This document shows positions 11,301 through 18,695 of a stretch of DNA of 64,000 nt, one piece after another. This DNA comes from CAWGMT01 sp963823675. Lineage in GTDB: Bacteria; Planctomycetota; Planctomycetia; Isosphaerales; Isosphaeraceae. Numbering within the stretch: the first letter of the stretch is position 1; every line of letters starts with the position of its first letter. The position numbers and the translations under genes are program-made. The notes under the pieces are model-generated. The model was not told the origin of the DNA, did no database searches, and saw only the letters and a program-made list of their open reading frames with translations. The stretch covers positions 806,001-870,000 of the forward strand of contig CAWGMT010000009.1 of NCBI GenBank assembly GCA_963823675.1. Direction: 5' to 3'.

Positions 11301-12936
11301 TAACTGGGGCGACGGCTCGGCGCCCGAGACCCTCGCGCCCGGCAACTTCACCATGAGCGGCGCGCCCAACGGCATCGCCTGGACCATCAGCGCCGCCCAC
11401 ACCTACACCGAGGAGGGGACCTACTCCTACTCGGTCAAGGTAACCGATGACGGTGGGGCAACCACCACCTTCATCGGCTCGGCCATCATCGCCGACGCGG
11501 CACTCACGCCCTCGGCAACCCAGCCGACGGTCGATACCACCGAGGCGGCGCTGTACCCGGTTCCCGTGTTCGCGCCACCCGTGTTCAATGGCCCGGTCGC
11601 CTCCTACACCGACGCCAACCCCATTTCGACGACCGCCGACTTCAAGGCGACCATCGACTGGGGCGACGGCACTCCGCTCACCGCCGGCACGATCAGCCAG
11701 CCGGGCGGCATCGGCACGGCCTACATCGTCAGCGGCTCCCATACCTACGCCGATTCGGGCGTCAACGGCGGCACCGGACATTTTGCGATCCAGGTGTTCG
11801 TCGTGGACGACGGCGGCTCGATCCTCACCGTGGACAATGTGGCCAATGTCGCCGACAACCCGATCATCCTGACCGGCGAGCTCAATCCCAAGTCCGACAG
11901 CGGCCTGTCGACGGGCACCATCGACACCACCAACGTCACCCAGCCCGACTTCTTGGGCACCTCCGAGCCGCTCTCGACCGTCACCCTGTCGGCGGCCCTG
12001 CTTCCCGCCGGGACGCCCTTCATCATCGGCCAGGTCGAGGCGGGCAGCGACGGCTCGTGGAACATCAAGTCCGACGCGGCGCTGGCTGACGGCCATTACA
12101 CGATCACGGCCACCGCGGTCGATCAGTTTGGCAAGACCACCACCACGACCCCCACGGTGATCACCTCCAACCTCCTGATCGACACGGTCGGCCCCGTGAT
12201 CGACGGCATGTTCTTCAACCGGCTCAACGGCCAGGTTGACTACATCATCAAAGACCCGGTCAACCCCGACGGCAGCGCCCCCTCGGGCGTCTGGGTCAAC
12301 ACCCTGCTCGACTCCTCCAACTACCTCTTGACCAAGGTTCACGCCAACAAGGCCTATCCCGGCAAGTGGGTCGTGACCAACGTCACCGCAACCCCCGACC
12401 CCACGATCCCCTTCGCCTACGACGTCGCCGTGACCTTCAACGGCGGGGCCATCTTGAAGGGCGGCTTCTACCTCTTCACCATCCGCGACTCGAGCAACGG
12501 CAACAGCTCGGTCCAGGACCTCGCCGAGAACCATCTCGACGGTGTCTTCTACGGCTCGTTCCCCTCCGGCAACGGCATCAACGGCAGCGATTTCGTCGCC
12601 GAGCTCCAGGCGTACCACAACAAGGTGTTCGCCCCTCAGACCATCATCGGCACTGCCTTCGCCGGCAATGCCGGCGTCGGCGGCCCGCCGATCGCGCCGG
12701 TGCACAGCGGGATCTTCGTGACGGCCCTCCCCGTCGGCGCCAGCCCGATCTTCTCCACAACCACCAGCGCGTCCAATGGCGCCGATCCCCCCGCCGCGCA
12801 CGTGGCCAAGAAGACCAAGGGCCAGGCCGTCATCAAGATCAAGAACACCGCCAAGTCGCTGCTCGCCTCCAGCGGCGCCAAGCACAAGGACCTGGTCCTG
12901 AGCAACAACCACCCCAAGGGGCCCCGGCCAAAGTAA
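5308..12936 (+). CDS. giant LExRxLLS-type secreted protein with PKD repeats (right tandem copy)
   Basis: A 2542-residue protein. ATG 5308 is chosen because AAGGAG stands 8 bases upstream and because the first 45 residues (basic stretch, then LESLESRTLLS at about 33-43) form the planctomycete LEPR-XLL N-terminal module found in large surface proteins. Residues of about 45-1150 are Gly/Asn/Thr-rich beta repeats with recurring GGxGxNTxxV segments. About 1200-2250 hold eight PKD-like domains (WGDG followed by SHTY). An Ig-like module and a conserved C-terminal region (DTVGPVIDGMFFNRLNGQVD) follow, then a Lys-rich tail. No enzyme motif was seen. It is probably an exported adhesin or matrix protein; the exact function is not shown by the sequence. 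A hairpin terminator follows the stop by about 100 bases. Confidence 0.9.
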   Translation: MLAIPRFSTATDVRRAKSKLGTKVRKRQRQMALESLESRTLLSYTFSLVGQTATVSPVASTGGPFLITEVFAAGQDLLEYSEDNGATFSTNWDPTVPGNNYLAANSSSVIDITPTTGAGSSLTLGDLSSAASNIFAEVNLGPPFGAANNSLIIDDRSSTHAAGTYNYFPVLGTITGPGGALGGIDFTSFGPINSYEIMGGPGHETYDIHSTFDATIASTTIIGEGGNNTVNVMGDTFPGIGTPLNINLGPGANTVNVGTGDIPAVITSTVSVTDTGGTTDLVLADTSDTSTATISLGLSGIPATPYNVTGFSSGGSVLYGAGVTALKINGGTSAGGAAGVTYEVNATQAGTTTTINGGPNENFYNLADSSSILDNLLGPVVVNGGSSGEDEVSLNDSASLADYNYTVTSTTVTDTGLFAGLTYGGLAPTGTLNLYASSGNNVIDVDSTAHDVSTGVSSEAGVDTVNVNGTGTGATLFVSTGPTDGTTVNVLADDEAVNITGDALSTVNIGSTGGAGTMAGIQGPISVTNPPSLTDLNFHDENDTTGQTWTLRNSDSADTGSVAVTGSSTTTYTPSDLSSLTINGGSGGNTFNVRNTSSFYTTTLNSGTGNDAVNVFGASFFAPNGTLDINGQDGVDTVTLGGSPVPAVPGMQALMGTINVANALGLTNLVLDDSEDPAGQTAFLFNDGVNGQVTGLAPATINYSDGDGGVASLTVYGGSGGNTFTIDGTLNNPGYIPAPTDLFTGTGDNTVNVWATYVNGPLNIYGEGGQDAVYVGYFGSLTDILGPIFVNNIFSPPGFTDLTVDSSTNDVSHDFTLYSTAPNSILTGLAPADITYVTAALSSLTINTSDYGFQVMNIDMSGGNPIPVPDTPGLTWNASPDGTGGFDTHALNIFGELPTGPFANETHNANDQSVFPQVGQYGSIFFDDGQGLPSSLTSLWYTGLSPITDSTPAVNYTFNDDGYPDQSFSATDSPVNPGFIEFASTPTPPAPANFETTDIANKGNVTFNTPPLIPGFPGNGVNGTVNIADDYPWLSTLTFNTPTGGTDNVSFVNTPPGVVTTYNDGAGPAVTNVDGLGVPPDPIPGLVYSLSLFGGPGDNTLNYDAGGEIPTITAGPDTAAGEVLITIPGQGTVDAFNYTQINITDVGPLVITPGPAATINTVEGFQNVNAIVSTFTVPLPTIITAPPPPVGGDPPPNPRGLPASDFTASLDWGDPFPDHDAGTITQDAHDPSIYYVTGSHTFTEDGTYTVTSRIIFSGATISATVNGIPVTVTFPASTASTPLNPATANVTQGPLVVSAFPIVGTEGIPIPAGPIATFIDAGGVDPMLAYSATITVTNSAGAVVFTGPAASITQNGDAAQFTVNAPAFTLPEEGTYQVVVAVTDSGGATPITVYGASLAVIADAPLTAGTGVTQNVGTGVVLSYGLSVGTFTDANLAATTGDFVATIDWGDGSPNSIGLVSNLGEPAGTFVVYGMHTYAKFGSYFVTTNILDEGGATTTLYATFNVADPPITGVSHNFTSVEGQSSGSVLLATITDPNTLATAADITAVLTAWGDGTPPVGSPVPLTVTEVSSTVGDTVFDIFGSHNYHEEGTFTFSLTVSTLDPTNLPITLTGTATVADAPLTGSSGTELTGVEGATTGSVLVGTFTDANPFGLTTDFTVSIKWGDGTTSAGTVSQPGGIGTVFLVDGTHTYTEEGVYAVTATVTDDGGSSTVVTASAIIADAALTAGTPPLEPAENTGVPFTVVVGTFTDANPTAPISDFTATIDWGDGSPNSVGTITQPGGVGTAFDVTGSHTYALPGEYFTTITVTDVGGSVVIIPGSVTVTDLPIIPGPVTGFVHNFTAVEGKDTGTIVLATFLDPNTLATVADVTAFLPVDGWGDGTPSVDTTLAVQEIGVTPLTSPTNPGEPIFEVLGSHTYTEEGSYTVNISVTTIGGLTTVLTPGTATVLDAPLSSTNGAEITGIEGITTGTVVLGTFTDANQFATVADFTTLPGSTVVNWGDGSAPETLAPGNFTMSGAPNGIAWTISAAHTYTEEGTYSYSVKVTDDGGATTTFIGSAIIADAALTPSATQPTVDTTEAALYPVPVFAPPVFNGPVASYTDANPISTTADFKATIDWGDGTPLTAGTISQPGGIGTAYIVSGSHTYADSGVNGGTGHFAIQVFVVDDGGSILTVDNVANVADNPIILTGELNPKSDSGLSTGTIDTTNVTQPDFLGTSEPLSTVTLSAALLPAGTPFIIGQVEAGSDGSWNIKSDAALADGHYTITATAVDQFGKTTTTTPTVITSNLLIDTVGPVIDGMFFNRLNGQVDYIIKDPVNPDGSAPSGVWVNTLLDSSNYLLTKVHANKAYPGKWVVTNVTATPDPTIPFAYDVAVTFNGGAILKGGFYLFTIRDSSNGNSSVQDLAENHLDGVFYGSFPSGNGINGSDFVAELQAYHNKVFAPQTIIGTAFAGNAGVGGPPIAPVHSGIFVTALPVGASPIFSTTTSASNGADPPAAHVAKKTKGQAVIKIKNTAKSLLASSGAKHKDLVLSNNHPKGPRPK

Positions 12937-13055
12937 GCCAAATTGTCCGTGGTCCGTCGTTCCTTGGCCGTGGTTCGCTTCGCGTGTGCCATCGGTCGGC
13001 AGGGAACGACGGGCCTCCGTGACAAGAGACAGAGCCATGACGACGTCCCTGGCCC
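8372..13055 (+). repeat. right unit of the tandem gene duplication
   Basis: This matches 1-4690. Most codons are identical between the copies, including third positions, so the duplication is recent or has been homogenised by gene conversion. The last PKD repeat (about 11500-11870) is much more diverged than its flanks. Confidence 0.9.
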
Positions 13056-13075
13056 TCGGGCCGGGGACGTTTTTT
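13043..13075 (+). terminator. rho-independent terminator after the right giant gene
   Basis: ACGTCCCTGGCCC pairs with GGGCCGGGGACGT and runs into six T. It separates the giant gene from the rpsB operon. The same position after the left copy has lost the pairing. Confidence 0.8.
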
Positions 13076-13115
13076 CTTCGAAAAGCGCCACGAGCCCGGC
13101 AATCGCCCGCCGCAT

Positions 13116-13144
13116 TTGACGCCAGGACGCTAAACGGATAAACT
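13116..13144 (+). promoter_or_regulatory. sigma70-type promoter of the rpsB operon
   Basis: TTGACG (13116-13121) and TAAACT (13139-13144) are separated by exactly 17 bases and lie about 110 bases before the rpsB start. The leader in between could hold a ribosomal-protein regulatory fold, but I could not recognise one. Confidence 0.65.
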
Positions 13145-13257
13145 CGGCTGCGCGTCGTGTTAGAGAGAAGTTTCATTCACCCCTGACAAGGCCGTTCCGC
13201 GCACTTCGCCCGGAAAGTCTCGGCCGGAATCGCATCACGGGCTCGGGAGGAAACGAC

Positions 13258-14175
13258 GTGGCTCTGGTCGTCAAAGACTTCATCGACGCGGGTGTGCATT
13301 ACGGCCACCGCGCCAGTCGATGGAACCCGAAAATGAAGCCGTACATTTACGGCAAGCGCAACCTGATACACATCATCGACCTGAAAGAGACTGTCCGCGG
13401 CTTGCTGCGCGCCATCAAGTTTTTCAATCGGGTCGCCTCTTCCGGCGGTCTCATCCTTTTCGTCGGTACCAAGCGGCAGGCGGCCGATACGATAATCGAG
13501 CACTGCAATCGGTCGGGGATGCCCTACGTGACCGAGCGCTGGCTGGGCGGCACGCTGACCAACTTCCGTACCATCCGCAGCCGGCTCCAGCGGTTGGAGG
13601 AGCTCGAGGCGACCTTGGAGGGAGAACAAGCGCTCAGTTACTCGAAGAAAATGATCTCGACACTCAATCGCGAGCGACGCAAGATCGAGCGCAACTTGAG
13701 CGGCATTCGCCATATGAACCGCCTGCCCGAAGCGCTCCTGGTCGTCGATCCTCGCCGCGAGCACATTGCGGTCGCTGAAGCGCGCAAGCTTGGCATCAAG
13801 GTGGTTGCCCTGCTCGACACCGACTGCGATCCCGACCTGATCGACCTACCGATTCCGGGCAACGACGACAGCATGCGGTCGATCGAGCTCGTCATCAACC
13901 GATTGGCGGACGCGATCCTGGAGGGCAAGGCCGCCGCGCCGCCGGAGCCGGAGCCAGCCGTCCCGGCCGCCGCGCAGGCGCGCGGTGAGCGCGACCGCCG
14001 TCGCGGGTCCGGGCGAGGCGAAGGGCTCAAGGGCGCGGTCAGGTCGCGCGACACCGAGGCCAAGACCGGGGGCGAACAGCCGGCGCCACCCGCGCCGGCC
14101 GACGGAGCACCCGAGCCGACGAGCGCCCCAGCTCCGGCTGACCTAGCGGCCCCGGCTGATGCCCAGGGGTCGTGA
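13258..14175 (+). CDS. rpsB: 30S ribosomal protein S2
   Basis: Small-subunit ribosomal protein S2, which helps bring S1 to the ribosome. The GTG start at 13258 has GGGAGG 7 bases upstream and gives the family N-terminus MALVVKDFIDAGVHYGH. Typical S2 segments follow: RWNPKMKPYIYG, the VGTKRQA loop, ERWLGGTLTN and the VVDPRREHIAV segment near residue 162. The S2 body ends near residue 225. An extra tail of about 80 residues rich in Ala, Pro, Glu and Arg follows, longer than in E. coli S2 (241 aa). It is the first gene of the classical rpsB-tsf-pyrH-frr cluster and is preceded by a good promoter. Confidence 0.97.
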   Translation: MALVVKDFIDAGVHYGHRASRWNPKMKPYIYGKRNLIHIIDLKETVRGLLRAIKFFNRVASSGGLILFVGTKRQAADTIIEHCNRSGMPYVTERWLGGTLTNFRTIRSRLQRLEELEATLEGEQALSYSKKMISTLNRERRKIERNLSGIRHMNRLPEALLVVDPRREHIAVAEARKLGIKVVALLDTDCDPDLIDLPIPGNDDSMRSIELVINRLADAILEGKAAAPPEPEPAVPAAAQARGERDRRRGSGRGEGLKGAVRSRDTEAKTGGEQPAPPAPADGAPEPTSAPAPADLAAPADAQGS

Positions 14176-14302
14176 AGGTTCGTGTTGGCGACAAGTCGAT
14201 CAGGTGCTGCTTTTTCCCTGGATAATCCGGGGCGCGCGATCGCCGGATCAGGGGCTCGATCCGGGAAACGGCCCCACAGAATCAGAATGAGGAGTCATGC
14301 CG

Positions 14303-14899
14303 ATGGCCGAGATCACCGCTGTGGCTGTCAATGAGTTTCGCAAGAAGACCGGGCTGGGCCTGATGGAGTGCAAGGCCCTTTTGAAGGAAGCCGACGGCGA
14401 TGTGCAGAAGGCCGAGACCCTCGCCAAGGAACGCGGCCTGAAAAAGGCCGAGCTCCGCTCCGGCCGCGCCGCCAAGGCCGGTCGAATCGAAACCTACATT
14501 CACCACGACGCCAAGCAGGGCACCATGCTCGAGCTCAACTGCGAGACCGACTTCGTGGCGCGAAACGAGGAGTTCAAGCAGCTCGCCAAGGACATCGCCC
14601 TGCACATCATGGCCGCCAATCCCCTGTATGTGCGCCGCGAGGACGTTCCGGAAGCCGATGTGGCCGAGCAGAAACGGATCTTCATGTCGCAGGTGGCCGA
14701 CAAGCCCGTGAACATTCAGGAAAAGATCGCCGACGGCAAATTGAGCGCCTGGTACGGTGAAACCGTCCTGCTCGACCAGAAGTTCGTCAAGGACGACACC
14801 AAGACCGTCAAGGATGTCATCATGGCCGTCAACGCCCGGACCGGAGAAAACATCTCGGTGGCCCGGTTCGCCCGCTTCGTGGTTGGTGAAAGCCGGTGA
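14303..14899 (+). CDS. tsf: translation elongation factor Ts
   Basis: EF-Ts is the nucleotide-exchange factor that recycles EF-Tu-GDP. ATG 14303 is preferred over ATG 14297 because the ribosome site TGAGGAG ends at 14294, only 2 bases before the first ATG but 8 before the second, and because MAEITA is the family N-terminus. An N-terminal UBA-like helix bundle (VNEFRKKTGLGLMECKALL) leads to the core with LNCETDFVARNEEF. At 198 residues it is the short form of EF-Ts with one main dimerisation region (E. coli has 283). It lies 127 bases after rpsB. Confidence 0.96.
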   Translation: MAEITAVAVNEFRKKTGLGLMECKALLKEADGDVQKAETLAKERGLKKAELRSGRAAKAGRIETYIHHDAKQGTMLELNCETDFVARNEEFKQLAKDIALHIMAANPLYVRREDVPEADVAEQKRIFMSQVADKPVNIQEKIADGKLSAWYGETVLLDQKFVKDDTKTVKDVIMAVNARTGENISVARFARFVVGESR

Positions 14900-14948
14900 T
14901 TTGTAGGGGATCGCGGCCGAGGGCCGCACTGGGAAAGGATGGGACTTC

Positions 14949-15707
14949 GTGGATTCCAGTGTCAGCGCCGGCCCTCCGGTCTTCCGCCGCGTGCTGCTCA
15001 AGCTGTCGGGTGAGAGCTTTTGCCGGCCGGGCGAAGGGGGCATCAGCGTCGAGGAAGTCAGCCGGATCGCGCGCCAGACCGCGCGGGTGGCGGCCCGCGG
15101 CGTCCAGCTCGCCATCGTCGTGGGTGGCGGCAACATTCTCCGCGGCGCCCAGTTGAGCCGCGGGTCCGACGTGATCAAGGAAGCGACTGCCCATTACATG
15201 GGCATGACCGCGACCGTCATCAATGGCCTGGCGCTCCAGGACGCACTCGAAAGCGAGGGCTGCGCCACCCGCCTCTTGACGACGATCCGCATGGACGAAG
15301 TGGCCGAGCCGTTCATCCGCCGCCGGGCGCTCTCCCATCTCGACCGCGGCCGCGTGGTCATCCTGGCCACCGGCACCGGCAGCCCCTTCGTCACGACCGA
15401 CACCGCCGCTGCCCTGCGCGGCAAGGAGCTCGGCGCCGAGGTTTTGCTCAAGGCCACTCGCGTCGACGGGGTCTACTCGGCCGACCCCGAGAAAAACCCC
15501 CACGCCGTGCTCTATCATCACCTGACCTACGAGCAAGTCCTGCGCGACGAGCTCAAGGTCATGGACATGACCGCCATCGGCATGTGCCTGGATAACCGCC
15601 TGCCGATCCTGGTCTTCAATTTCAAGAAAGAGGGAAACATCGAGCGAGCCATCGCCGGCGAAACGATCGGCACCTGGGTAAGCGACGTTCCCCGGCCGCG
15701 TCCTTGA
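14949..15707 (+). CDS. pyrH: UMP kinase
   Basis: Bacterial UMP kinase of the amino-acid-kinase fold (UMP + ATP to UDP + ADP), in pyrimidine nucleotide synthesis. The start is GTG 14949 behind AAAGGATGGG. Family signatures in order: LLKLSGESF near residue 16, VVGGGNILRG near 57, HYMGMTATVINGLALQDALE near 80, the ATGTGSPFVTTDTAAALR nucleotide-binding loop near 138, and KATRVDGVYSADPEKNP near 165. Its 252 residues match the usual 235-250 plus a short N-terminal extension. It sits 49 bases after tsf in the usual cluster order. Confidence 0.96.
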   Translation: MDSSVSAGPPVFRRVLLKLSGESFCRPGEGGISVEEVSRIARQTARVAARGVQLAIVVGGGNILRGAQLSRGSDVIKEATAHYMGMTATVINGLALQDALESEGCATRLLTTIRMDEVAEPFIRRRALSHLDRGRVVILATGTGSPFVTTDTAAALRGKELGAEVLLKATRVDGVYSADPEKNPHAVLYHHLTYEQVLRDELKVMDMTAIGMCLDNRLPILVFNFKKEGNIERAIAGETIGTWVSDVPRPRP

Positions 15708-15710
15708 GAA

Positions 15711-15760
15711 AGGATGAGGGATGAGGGATGAGGGATGAAGGGTGAAGGGTGAAGGATGAA
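15711..15760 (+). repeat. heptanucleotide tandem repeat (GATGAGG type)
   Basis: Seven-base steps of GATGAGG drifting to GTGAAGG and GATGAAC, in the pyrH-frr spacer. A short inverted counterpart (GGTTCATCGTGCATCCCTT) follows at about 15786-15804, so the transcript could fold into a long hairpin between the two genes. Confidence 0.75.
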
Positions 15761-15897
15761 CCAAACGGGCTCCGTTCGGCGCTCTGGTTCATCGTGCATC
15801 CCTTCTGTGGTAGCATAGGGCATCCTTGGGTTTGAGCAACACGACATCGCCGTGCGCGTCGTGCGCGAGTCGGAGTGGAAGTCGGAGGCTGTGAACC

Positions 15898-16458
15898 ATG
15901 AGCATCGAAGAAATCGAACTCGAAGCCGAAGAGCGAATGGAGAAGAGCGTTCATTTGTTGATCGATCAATTGCGCGGGGTCCGGACCGGCCGGGCTAATG
16001 TCGGCTTGGTTGAATCGATCCGGGTCGAATATTATGGCTCGCCCACACCACTGAAACAGATGGCCAACCTCAGCACTCCGGAGCCGCAGCAGATTCTGAT
16101 CCGCCCCTTCGACCCTTCGGTCGTAGGCGACATCGTCAAGGCGATTCAGACCAGCGAGCTGGGCCTGACGCCCAACTCCGACGGCAAGGTGGTGCGCCTG
16201 AACGTGCCCCCGCTCTCGGTTGAACAGCGCAAGAAGCTGGCCAACCGCGTGAAGGAGCTCGCCGAAGAGGCCCGGGTGGCGATTCGCAACATCCGCCGCG
16301 ACGCCAACAAGCAGGCCGACCTGGAACAAGGCGAGAAGATTCTCACGGAGGACGACCTGGCTACCTGCAAGGACGAGGTTCAGACCCTGACCAAGCAGTA
16401 CGAGGCCAAGGTCAACGAGATCGCCGACAAGAAGTCGGCCGAGATCATGGAGGTGTAG
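15898..16458 (+). CDS. frr: ribosome recycling factor
   Basis: RRF splits post-termination ribosomes together with EF-G. ATG 15898 follows GGAGG by about 10 bases. The protein has 186 residues, the usual length. Visible signatures are LRGVRTGRANVGLVESIRVEYYGS near 26-49, the domain II segment TPEPQQILIRPFD, and the C-terminal helix VRLNVPPLSVEQRKKLANRVKELAEEARVAIRNIRRD. It closes the rpsB-tsf-pyrH-frr cluster, with a 190-base repeat-bearing gap before it. Confidence 0.97.
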   Translation: MSIEEIELEAEERMEKSVHLLIDQLRGVRTGRANVGLVESIRVEYYGSPTPLKQMANLSTPEPQQILIRPFDPSVVGDIVKAIQTSELGLTPNSDGKVVRLNVPPLSVEQRKKLANRVKELAEEARVAIRNIRRDANKQADLEQGEKILTEDDLATCKDEVQTLTKQYEAKVNEIADKKSAEIMEV

Positions 16459-16662
16459 TGCCTCCGCTCGAAATCAGAGTTGCCGGTCGGAAAGCCTTCG
16501 TATAGAATGATTTTGGGTCGTATGCGAATCTGTTCGATGTAGGTCAAGGGTCTGCAATCGGTTACCAGACCGACCGACTGCCGCATGAGATGCTTTTTCG
16601 GAAATGCTAAACTGTCACTTCGCGGCGACGGGATTCACCGAACAAGAGAGAGGAGTGACATT

Positions 16663-17529
16663 TTGCTCAGCGCAGTGGGCATTGCACCAGTCAACGTCGA
16701 GACCCTCGACACGCGACTGGAACAATTGATTGACGAGGCGACTGCTGCTCGTTGGGACGCTGCTAAGCTCGCGACTGAGATCGCGAGCTTTACGCAGCCA
16801 GGCGGTATGTCCGGTCACGAGGTCTCACCCGAAACCGTCGGAAACGAAGGGTGGTTTTGGCCATGGAACCGCGCCGGATTTCTGTTCATTCAGAATGATC
16901 GCTCGGCCGACGCAGCGCTTTTGTTCACATGCGCGTACCTCGCTGCCCTCCGCTTCCAGCACCTAGGACAGTACCGCCTACAAAAGGGTATGCCTCTATG
17001 TAACATCTCTTTCTCTTACATTAGAGCTGGCTACCCAGACCGAGCTATACTGCCCGCAATCCTCGGGGTGGTTGAGGACACCCTGGAACGATGGATTCCC
17101 TCGGAAACCGCGAGTTTTCGCAATCTCCTCGCGACGAACTACCCCGAAATTGACGCCCGAAAACTCATCGATGGCTTTGAATCTCTCACTCGCCAGCGCG
17201 GTATCACCGCGCTTTACCCCGAAGCTGTCTTCAAGTGTGTGGAACGAGGGAGTCGGTATTTCGATTCCACTCTGATTGCAACACTTGGGGCGATAGCCAG
17301 TGAGTTCCGTCCCGATACTGTGGCATCGTCACTGGAACGGTTAGATCAAGTCTGGACGGAATTTCGAGCAAGCACCGAGTCGGTGATGAGCCAGAGGCCA
17401 GTCGCGCATGGAGAAATCGCACCCAATATCGGAAACGCCAGCGGTCTCCCCGGCAAAGCCGCAACCTATTCAGCCAGCTCCCACTCCGGAACTCCCTCTG
17501 CCGCGTCCTGGGACCCCACCAGTTTGTAG
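16663..17529 (+). CDS. hypothetical protein, possibly the N-terminal half of a split gene
   Basis: Not recognised. TTG 16663 is preferred over ATG 16585 because GAGAGGAG ends 7 bases before it, and the 26 residues upstream look non-coding. The 288 residues are mostly helical, with no signal peptide and no motif I know. The last 40 residues overlap in another frame with the next gene, whose beginning is a genuine-looking Pro-rich linker. One base gained or lost near 17380-17410 would join the two into a single protein of about 450 residues: a globular head, a Pro-rich linker, a coiled coil and a membrane anchor. Confidence 0.55.
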   Translation: MLSAVGIAPVNVETLDTRLEQLIDEATAARWDAAKLATEIASFTQPGGMSGHEVSPETVGNEGWFWPWNRAGFLFIQNDRSADAALLFTCAYLAALRFQHLGQYRLQKGMPLCNISFSYIRAGYPDRAILPAILGVVEDTLERWIPSETASFRNLLATNYPEIDARKLIDGFESLTRQRGITALYPEAVFKCVERGSRYFDSTLIATLGAIASEFRPDTVASSLERLDQVWTEFRASTESVMSQRPVAHGEIAPNIGNASGLPGKAATYSASSHSGTPSAASWDPTSL

Positions 17530-18028
17530 TCTGCAGCCCGCTCTTCCCGAAGTGATCGGGACACCGAGCCCGGCGGCGCGGGGGGAACGTATAACGTCCG
17601 CCATGGACGCTGTTGCCAATCTAACTTCGGCAACGAGCTTGAAGGATCTCCGCGCAAGCAGCGCGGATCTCGCTGCGCTGTATGTCCAACGGCTCCAAGA
17701 GGAAAATGGTTTGCTGAGAACCCAAGTATCCGACCTTACGATCGACCGCGAGAGGGTAAGTAACTTATTCCACAACTCCGACAAGAAAGCGGAGGTTCTC
17801 GCAACGAGATTGGAATCGGCGCGCACTCAACTGCATGCTCAAAATCATTTGGATTGGATTGTCAACGTCTTGTTCGCCATTGGAGGAGCGATCTTCAGCT
17901 TTGGGGTATCTTGGCCAGGGATCAATAACTCTGGCCGCGCTGCCGTCGTTATCCTCGGATTACTCGTGATCGTGGTGCCTGGCACTTACAAGATGTTTCT
18001 CAACCCCAAAATTCCGCCAGCGCAATAA
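17408..18028 (+). CDS. Pro-rich, coiled-coil membrane-anchored protein
   Basis: Family unknown. As read it has 206 residues. It contains a Pro-rich segment (PQPIQPAPTPELPLPRPGTP), a coiled coil of about residues 80-145 (LQEENGLLRTQVSDL onwards) and two close C-terminal transmembrane helices (VNVLFAIGGAIFSFG and AAVVILGLLVIVVPG). The start is uncertain: ATG 17408 overlaps the previous gene by 122 bases without a clear ribosome site, and ATG 17603 would drop the linker. It may be the C-terminal half of a frame-split gene with the preceding entry. Confidence 0.55.
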   Translation: MEKSHPISETPAVSPAKPQPIQPAPTPELPLPRPGTPPVCSLQPALPEVIGTPSPAARGERITSAMDAVANLTSATSLKDLRASSADLAALYVQRLQEENGLLRTQVSDLTIDRERVSNLFHNSDKKAEVLATRLESARTQLHAQNHLDWIVNVLFAIGGAIFSFGVSWPGINNSGRAAVVILGLLVIVVPGTYKMFLNPKIPPAQ

Positions 18029-18162
18029 GCGGTCAACCCGACTCCTGGCGCACCCATTGAGTACCGTCCAACGATGGGTTATCCTGCAACGCGGTTAGCC
18101 GTTGAGCGACTCTTGAAGAAAGGCGTCGCCGCAAGGCCTTTGGAATGGCAACTTACGACACC

Positions 18163-18236
18163 GGGCGATTAGCTCAGTTGGTTAGAGCGCCTGCTCGACA
18201 CGCAGGAGGCCAGAGGTTCGAGTCCTCTATCGCCCA
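18163..18236 (+). tRNA. tRNA-Val (GAC)
   Basis: A full cloverleaf of 74 bases. Acceptor GGGCGAT pairs with ATCGCCC, the D stem is GCTC/GAGC, the anticodon stem CCTGC/GCAGG with loop TCGACAC, and the T stem AGAGG/CCTCT with loop TTCGAGT. The anticodon is GAC. Position 33 reads C instead of the near-universal T. CCA is not encoded. Confidence 0.93.
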
Positions 18237-18695
18237 TTTCTAAACCCTTCGAAACAAAAGACTTAAGAAATCGCAAAATGGTAGCAGATTTGGCAGCAGA
18301 TCGGCGGGGTAAACGGTCTCGCTGAATTCGCCCGCCGTGGGCTGAATCAACCCCATTTCCTCAGTCTGGCGGCAAGACTCTTCCTGGCTCTTTCCATCTG
18401 CCAGAAATTGACTCCACCTGTCGTAAATCAGCCAGGTGATTCCCCTCACAATCACAGTTGTGCAGCGTGCGAACGAATCGCCGCCACTTTGATCGCATCC
18501 AACGGGACAGCAGGGATCTACTCTCCCTCGGCAAGCCGAAGTATTGCCACCTGCATATTCTCGGCAATAGAGTGACTTCCATAAGAAAGATCCAAAGAAC
18601 AAGAGTAAATCGAAATGGGAAGACGACTGCGGGTGTCATGACCCACCCCCAAAACCCAAACTAGTCCCCAGGAGACCCAAAGGGAGGAAATAGAC
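18237..18695. other. gene-free stretch after tRNA-Val
   Basis: 459 bases with only weak open frames on both strands. No toxin gene matching the following HigA-like antitoxin and no integrase or attachment-site copy of the tRNA end could be recognised. Confidence 0.5.

Noticed and set aside
10702..13176. 824-codon minus-strand open frame opposite the right giant gene
   Set aside because: Same kind of shadow; low-complexity, no ribosome site, and crosses the terminator of the real gene.
18240..18602. Minus-strand frame after tRNA-Val as an integrase relic
   Set aside because: No Arg-His-Arg-Tyr pattern of tyrosine recombinases and no repeat of the tRNA 3' end was found.
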